From Adenophora triphylla var. japonica (taxonomy: Eukaryota > Streptophyta > Magnoliopsida > Asterales > Campanulaceae), in contig JAFEMH010001482.1 of NCBI GenBank assembly GCA_022495995.1, positions 248,001 through 312,000 on the forward strand: a stretch of 64,000 nucleotides of DNA, read 5' to 3'. Numbering within the stretch: the stretch's first letter is position 1; each line of letters begins with the position of its first letter. A model generated the notes under the pieces. It saw nothing but the letters and a program-made list of their open reading frames with translations. It was not told the DNA's origin and ran no database searches. Of this stretch, positions 58,048-64,000 are shown piece after piece. A program made the position numbers and the translations under genes.

Positions 58048-59327
58048 GAAAGTACAGGGGTTGAAGTGCAATTATTGACAAAACAGAGGATTGGAGCGTA
58101 CTTTGGAAGTTTTTGTATCAAATTACAATTTTGGAAAATCTGGGACAAAACTGACATTTGGAAGTTCAAGGGCCAAATTGGAAATATTGGAAATTCAGGG
58201 ACTAAATTGGAAATATGGAATTTTTGAACGAATTTGATTTATAAAAATTCATGGGCTAAAATGAAAAATAAAATCTCAAAGAGCGAAGTGCAAAAGAATT
58301 TTTTATAGTGACCAAAGTGCGACGGCAAAATGGCGAGACGAACCGAATACTAATTATACAAAACTAGGCCACTTCGTATGGGACATGGCCGAGGAATGCT
58401 AAGAAATTTGGGAAGCAATGCAAGGCAGTGGCTAGGCAATGGCCGAGGAACAACAAGGCAAGTGGCCGAGAAAGGGAAAACTAGCCCAAGGCTGAAATAG
58501 GCTTGGGCCAAAGCAAGGGATATGTGCGGTCGCTGAATCCTTTCATGGGCGGCCGCTGAACAAGAATTTTGGCCAAGAATTCCTTCTGTACTCATGGGCG
58601 GTCGGTGGGCCGTGATGGGCGACCGCCCACAAAGGTTTTTACAACGGAATTAATTTCGTCACAAAGAAAGAAAACGTGATTTTTCACAAATTTGCACAGA
58701 ATCAGCCACGGATTTCGGGAGATTTTCTATTTTAACTAGGATTTTGACCCTAATTTGTTTCCAAAAAGGATTTTCACCTCCCTCATCCTATATAAACAAC
58801 CCTAGACTAGTTTTTGTATCATCTTTTTTTTTTAGGATCTTTGAATCTTTAATATTTTTATTCTTTCTCTATATTTTTAGTTTAGGTTTTATTTATTTTT
58901 GAAGATGAAAGAACAAGGTTTTGATTTGTTTATTCTAATGGCCATTCAAGGCTAATTTATTTTATTCATGGATTGAGGTGAGTAACAATTTGATCTTTAT
59001 GCTAAGGTTTTAATTCTTTCTATCTCTTTTTCGTTCTTGTTCTTCTCAACGGTTTTAATTTTGTTCTTGAGATCAATTGTATTGACCTAGCGGAATATAC
59101 TTTTGATATCTTGAATTTATTTGGATACAAACCATTGCACTAGCGTGGATGATTTGTAATTTGACCATTGTTGAGAAGAATAGATTCAATTGAGGACCTA
59201 GCGGAAATCAAACGAATCTAGGTTCCATTGTTCTTAAGTTTTGAATTGAAATTCTTGAATGTTTATATTGACCTAGCGAAATATATAAACAAGATTGAAG
59301 TATTAGGGTTCTAATGTTCTTATTGAC
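58028..59327 (+). mobile_element. LTR-X, an LTR-like sequence joined to Copia pieces
   Basis: Begins near TGTATTTTGTAGTGTTTTG and contains a promoter-like TATATAAA at 58789-58796. Upstream are CG-rich palindromes GCGGTCGC (58526), GCGGCCGC (58549), GGGCGGTCGG (58596) and GGGCGACCGCCC (58617). The right part repeats TTGACCTAGCGGAATATA-type phrases (59090, 59200, 59265). At 59328 it passes directly into the Copia LTR at an internal point. A second copy begins at about 63270. Family not recognised; Gypsy LTR-like in style. Confidence 0.65.
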
Positions 59328-60445
59328 TGGACTTGACCCGCATGGAGATTTATGTCATGGTCAAATGTCATAACTAAATCTCATAAGGTTACTTCATTTA
59401 GTCCCTAGACCTGAGATTATCATGACCTTACATATGATGAAAGTCATGTTTGATTTTAGTCAAACGGTATCTTAACACGATATCTATAAAGGCTATCTTT
59501 GGCATGATCGGATTCATGATGGGAAGGATGATAAGTCAAGATGGAATTTGTCCCTCGGAAGAGAGATGTTTTGCTTGGGCCCCTCGATGAGTGATAATGA
59601 TGAAAGTGTATGACCGTACCCCAATATGATTGGAATTATCATTATACTCAAGAATTGAGAAAGCATTGAACAAAGACAAGTTGACAAGGACCATGACTTG
59701 TGTTCAATATAGCATTGTGAGACAAAGGGAGAATTGGAAGTGTACCATTGGAAACGTGAACTCTTACGTTATATTATTTGGGTAGACATAATGGCTTGCT
59801 AGAGTCCGCTTATGTCTTATGAGGATCGATATGATCGAACTCATTGCCAACATAATATAATCCTATTGGGTCACACACAATTAGAATGAATTTGATAAAC
59901 CAAGGGAAGAATGATTGAGAAACTCATACTTGACCATGTGTGGTCGTGCGACACATCAAGGCAATATGACCCGTGTGGTCGTGCGACACAATGGGTCTCA
60001 AGGCAGTTTGACTGACTTGTTTCCTAATTTGATTAGGACTCTAATATGGATACTAATGTAGTATAAATAAGAAAGTCTGTCAACCCTAATAGCCTAGCCG
60101 AAATTTAGAAAAGAAAACACAATATTCTCAATATTCTTCCAAGGGTTTTTGATCTAGCAATCTTCAAGAAGAGTTCTTGGATTCATTCAAAGGTGTGGAT
60201 ACCGAAAGAGGGTCTTCGCTCGTTCATCGATCAAGGCCTAGAGTTCAAGCAATCTGAAGAACGAAGTTTGTGATCTGAAATCACATCATTGAATCGTTCG
60301 ATAGCTCAAGAACGGAAAGCGTTCAAGGTTGGTTACATCTATCTCATAGGATTCAATTTAATTGTATAGAACGGATCCTAGGCTCCTTGGGTTTTATGTT
60401 ATTTGATGCTTTATTCCGCTGCGCATGGACCCGTAAAACCCAACA
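59328..60445 (+). mobile_element. Copia LTR lacking its first part
   Basis: Homologous to the solo LTR at 20986-22349 from an internal point (GACTGGACTTGACCC) to its end (AAACCCAACA). About the first 250 bases are missing and replaced by LTR-X. TATAAATA at 60062-60069 with GTCGTGCGAC palindromes at 59943-59952 and 59978-59987 upstream. The PBS follows immediately. Confidence 0.9.
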
Positions 60446-60446
60446 G

Positions 60447-60459
60447 TGGTATCAGAGCC
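60447..60459 (+). promoter_or_regulatory. Primer binding site, tRNA-iMet type
   Basis: TGGTATCAGAGCC directly after the LTR end (one spacer base). The standard plant Copia PBS. Confidence 0.9.
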
Positions 60460-61839
60460 CCGTTCGTATGGTTAAGTTTGGATTAACATGCTTAGAAAAA
60501 GTGATATAAATTGTTTATATATGGTCTTTTGCATGTTTTGTATGCGATAGATTTATTATTTTTGAAACAATATGCCTAAGTCGTATTCTATTGATATTGA
60601 ATTAAATCTGTTAAAAGTCGTTTGCATGATTTAATTGCTCTGTGATTTAGAATTGATTGATTTCTGGGAATCTGCAAATTGTCATCTTGTGTCACGCGAC
60701 AAATCATGTTTGTGTCACGCGACAAAGAGTGACCATGTCACGCGACAATGCTTGCTTGTGTCACGCGACAAAGCATGCTTGTGTCACGCGACATTCCTTG
60801 CCCAATGCAGGCGTAATCGGTTGTTAAACAATCCTGCTAATCTGTGAATGTGTTTTACAATCTGATGCGTTTGTGTATTAATCTGGATGCTATAAATTAA
60901 AGGAAATTAAGTTTATAGGGCTATGCTAGATTAATTCAAGTTTATGCATGCTTAATTGTTTAAAATATGATTTTATTAATTATTGCGATGCATGATCTAT
61001 CTGTTCTTACATGTTAAGAAATTTTATGTTTAGTTGAAACATTGCATTATAGTTTCCTAATATGTTTAGATTTAGACATTAAAATTTTGGATTTTATGAT
61101 TGTTTATGGAAACAAGTCATAATTACGCGAAATTTAAAAGAAAACTGATTGTTTATAAAAGGTAGTGATTATGTTGCCAAATCAGAGCTGATTTCTGATT
61201 GTGCATGTCTACGAGAGTTCTGTCTAAGGAAGAGTTGGTACTTAAGTAGTCCTTGTGGCTCACCTATCTTCCTGGAAACTTACCTGGTGCACGATTATGA
61301 CTATCTTTGCTGATATGCTTATAATCTACCTTAAAGAACCTTCATTTAACTTTTAAGTTCTTTATGCCAATTCATGATTAAAACACTTGAGACCATTCGG
61401 ATAGTTTTGGGTGGGCTTGCCACAGCAAGGTGCTTTGATTCTATTTGAATGCGAGCAAGATGAGAAAATGGTGGTTCCTATACGTTTAAAGTGAATGAAC
61501 TTAATTGGGTTATCAAAATGGTTTTGGACCCAAGGCATAAGATGAGATTAAAATATGCCTAGACATATGATGTCTTGAATGAATCTCATAAAAGATCTAA
61601 GAGTCATATATGTGATATGATTGATGTTTTCTACCTAATTAATTCAATTTTGAGCGGTTTGCCATATCAAACTTGAAATTGAATTAAAGTTGGATCTTAG
61701 CCCATTAAATATATATTATGCTTATTTGCATTTGAAGGTGTATAATTTAGTGGAAGCATTTTATAAATGCATTATACTTTTCATATAATATGTTTACTTA
61801 TATGTGTTTATATTTTATGTATATCTTTTTGTAGAATAA
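60460..61839 (+). other. Copia leader before gag
   Basis: Long AT-rich leader between PBS and gag without a supported gene. It includes the 23-bp repeat array (60690-60793). Confidence 0.7.
60690..60793. repeat. Five TGTCACGCGACA motifs at exact 23-bp spacing
   Basis: Copies at 60690, 60713, 60736, 60759 and 60782. The 12-mer is a near-palindrome (TGTC and GACA arms, CG-rich centre), closely related to the palindromes in the U3 of the same LTR family. The 11-base spacers are AT-richer and less conserved. Confidence 0.92.
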
Positions 61840-63270
61840 ATGGCATCAAACAATAATCACCTGTCACTGCGATCTCTCCTTGAGAAGGAGAAGTTGGAAG
61901 AGAATGGTACAAACTATATGGATTGGATCCGTAGCCTGAGAATTGTTCTAAGGCAAGAGGAAAAACTGTACGTTCTCGAGGAACCTATTACACCTGAACC
62001 TGCTGTCAATGCTGTTAGGGCAATAAGGGATCAATATCTGAAGCACAAGCGTGACTCTACAGATGTTTTTTTCCTTATGCTCTCCGCCATGTGCAAGAAC
62101 CTTCAGAAGGATCTTGAGCACTTAGGGACAGTTGACTTAAACAATCGACTGATGGAAATGTTCCAAGTACAAGCTAGGCAAGAAAGGTACAACACAGTTG
62201 CAGTCTTGACCTCATGCAAGATGAGTGAAGGACAAGCTGTTGGTCCCCATGCTCTTAAGTTGAAGGGCCACATTGAGCATCTTGAAAGGCTCGATTTTCC
62301 AATTAGCCAAGAGTTGGCTACCGACATAATATTGAATTCATTACCCAAAAGTTTTAGTCATTTCATAATGCACTATAACATGGGTGGAATGAATAAAAAC
62401 CTTTCCGAGTTAGTTCAAATGTTGAACACTGCGGAAACCAATATTGTCGAGAAGAAAACCGACCAAGTGATAATGGTTAACAAGGGGAAGGGTTTCAAGG
62501 GTAAAGGAAAGGCAAAGGTTGCTAATCCTAAGGCAAAAGTTGCTAAACCCAAAGAGGCTTCCAAGCCTAAAGAGGCCAAGCCCAAGTCCCAAGAGGACAC
62601 AGTCTGCTTCCATTGCAATGAGATTGGACATTGGAGGAGAAGCTGCGCAAAATACAAGGAAGCACTGAAGAAGAGCAAAGGAGTTGCTTCGACTTCAGGT
62701 ATCTTTGTTATAGATATATTCCTATCTACTTCTAGTTCTTGGGTATTGGATACCGGATGTGGAACTCACATTTGTTTAAATGTGCAGGGTCTAAAGAACA
62801 GAAGGATGCTTAAGGAAGGTGAAGTAGACCTACGTGTGGGGAATGGAGCAAGAGTTGTTGCATTAGCCGTAGGAACTTATGAAGTTACTTTACCTAGTGG
62901 ACTAATACTTGTTTTGAACAATTGTTATTACGTTCCAGCTTTAAGTAGGAATATTATTTCGATTTCATGTTTGGATAATGAAGGTTTTAATTTTCTTATA
63001 TGTGATAAGAAATTTTCCATTTACAAGAGTGATATGCATTATTGTACTGCTGTTTCATTCAATGGCCTTTATATTCTTGATGTTGAAAATCGTGATAATA
63101 ATGTCTATAACATTAATAAGAGATCTAAACCCAATGATGTAAACCACACTTACTTATGGCATTGTCGTCTTGGCCACATAAACGAGAAACGCATTTCTAA
63201 ACTTGATGGATGTGGTTTTACCCATCCAAAAGATATATTTCCTAGCTTATTTGATGCTCGAAATCTTGGG
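61840..63270 (+). pseudogene. Copia gag-protease-pre-integrase, truncated by LTR-X
   Basis: From ATG 61840 the frame is open for 485 codons. Gag core: NGTNYMDWIRSLRIVLRQEE, ERYNTVAVLTSCKMSEGQAV, LATDIILNSLPKSFSHFIMHY. A Lys/Pro-rich linker of KVAKPKEA-type repeats. CCHC knuckle CFHCNEIGHWRRSC near residues 265-278. Protease with WVLDTGCGTHICL near residue 305. Pre-integrase domain YLWHCRLGHINEKRIS near residue 450. The next expected domains (integrase, RT, RNase H) are absent: the frame runs into LTR-X and stops at 63297. The open part shows no stops, so gag and protease could still be made. Confidence 0.92.
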
Positions 63271-64000
63271 AATTTAATGTATTTTGTAGTGTTTTGAAAG
63301 TACAGGGGTTGAAGTGCAATTATTTACAAAACAGAGGATTGGAGCGTACTTTGAAAGTTTTTGGATCAAATTACAATTTTGGAAAATATGGGACAAAACT
63401 GACATTTGGAAGTTCAAGGGCCAAATTGGAAATATTGGAAATTCAGGGACTAAATTGGAAATATGGAATTTTTGGACGAATTTGATTTATAAAAATTCAT
63501 GGGCTAAAATGAAAAATAAAATCTCAAAGAGCGAAGTGCAAAAGAATTTTTTATAGTGACCAAAGTGCGACGGCAAAATGGCGAGACGAACCGAATACTA
63601 ATTATACAAAACTAGGCCACTTCATATGGGATATGGCCGAGGAATGCTAAGAAATTTGGCAAGCAATGCAAGGCAGTGGCTAGGCAATGGCCGAGGAACA
63701 ACAAGGCAAGTGGCCGGCAAAGGGAAAACTAGGCCAAGGCTGAAATAGGCTTGGGCCAAAGCAAGGGATATGTGCGGTCGCTGAATCCTTTCATGGGCGG
63801 CCGCTGAACAAGAATTTTGGCCGAGAATTCCTTCTGTACTCATGGGCGGTCGGTGGGCCGTGATGGGCGACCGCCCACAAAGGTTTTTACAACGGAATTA
63901 ATTCCGTCACAAAGAAAGAAAACATGATTTTTCACAGATTTGCACAGAATCAGCCACGGATTTCGGGAGATTTTCTATTTTAACTAGGATTTTGACCCTA
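63271..64000 (+). mobile_element. Second copy of LTR-X, cut by window end
   Basis: Near-identical to 58028-58755, with scattered substitutions. It includes the same CG-rich palindromes (near 63775, 63799, 63846 and 63867). Continues beyond the window. Confidence 0.88.

Noticed and set aside
1..64000. tRNA, rRNA or microRNA genes
   Set aside because: I looked for cloverleaf-like and long foldback structures outside MITEs and found none that I could support. The GGTATCAGAGCC matches are primer binding sites, not tRNA genes.

Overview
This is nuclear DNA of a flowering plant, probably a eudicot. The evidence is introns with GT-AG ends, tRNA-primed LTR retrotransposons of the Ty3/Gypsy Tat and Ty1/Copia types, Stowaway-like MITEs, a hAT transposon, and a plant-type GH95 alpha-L-fucosidase gene. 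The only ordinary host gene I can support is that fucosidase (ten exons, 32540-36535, 828 codons). A stray second copy of its first exon lies 4 kb upstream (28635-28836). Almost everything else is mobile DNA in various states of decay, much of it nested.

Layout. 1-10088: minus-strand Tat element (RT/RNase H, protease, gag, leader, PBS, 5' LTR), cut by the window start and inserted into the RT of a plus-strand Tat element. 10089-about 15400: that second element (RT remainder, RNase H, integrase, an antisense spliced coiled-coil gene, 3' LTR). 15400-17220: AT-rich, with an alternating hairpin repeat. 17220-20985: Copia LTR and gag fused to a Transposase_28-like (PF04195) reading frame. 20986-22349: solo Copia LTR with a perfect 5-bp target duplication. 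22350-27512: minus-strand Tat-like gag-protease element, split by another Tat LTR (25394-about 26578). 27513-36900: fucosidase locus with a MITE and a complete 1973-bp non-autonomous LTR element. 36905-42349: LTR-internal-LTR-internal-LTR Gypsy array with one 5-bp target duplication around the whole. 42355-44970: low-complexity LTR element. 44974-49071: Stowaway-like MITE split by a 3.8-kb hAT element with a dead transposase. 49076-49776: Copia remnant. 49955-57430: minus-strand Tat LTR, minisatellites, plus-strand (antisense) plant-mobile-domain-like genes and an integrase C-terminus. 57430-64000: chimeric Copia/LTR-X unit that starts to repeat itself after 5.25 kb.

The signal I think most deserves attention is not a gene. 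At least six LTR families in this window carry short CG-rich palindromes, in one to several copies, in the part of the LTR just upstream of the TATA box (U3). The palindrome sequence differs between families, and even between homologous LTRs of one family, yet the palindromic form is kept. In one Tat element the same 14-bp palindrome also sits just upstream of its antisense plant-mobile-domain gene. Two leaders carry precise arrays with similar symmetry: a 34-bp repeat with a 20-bp inverted repeat in each unit (7491-7762) and a 23-bp repeat (60690-60793).

Exact LTR ends are stated as firm only where a target duplication or a PBS fixes them. Lineage names are family-level judgements from motifs.
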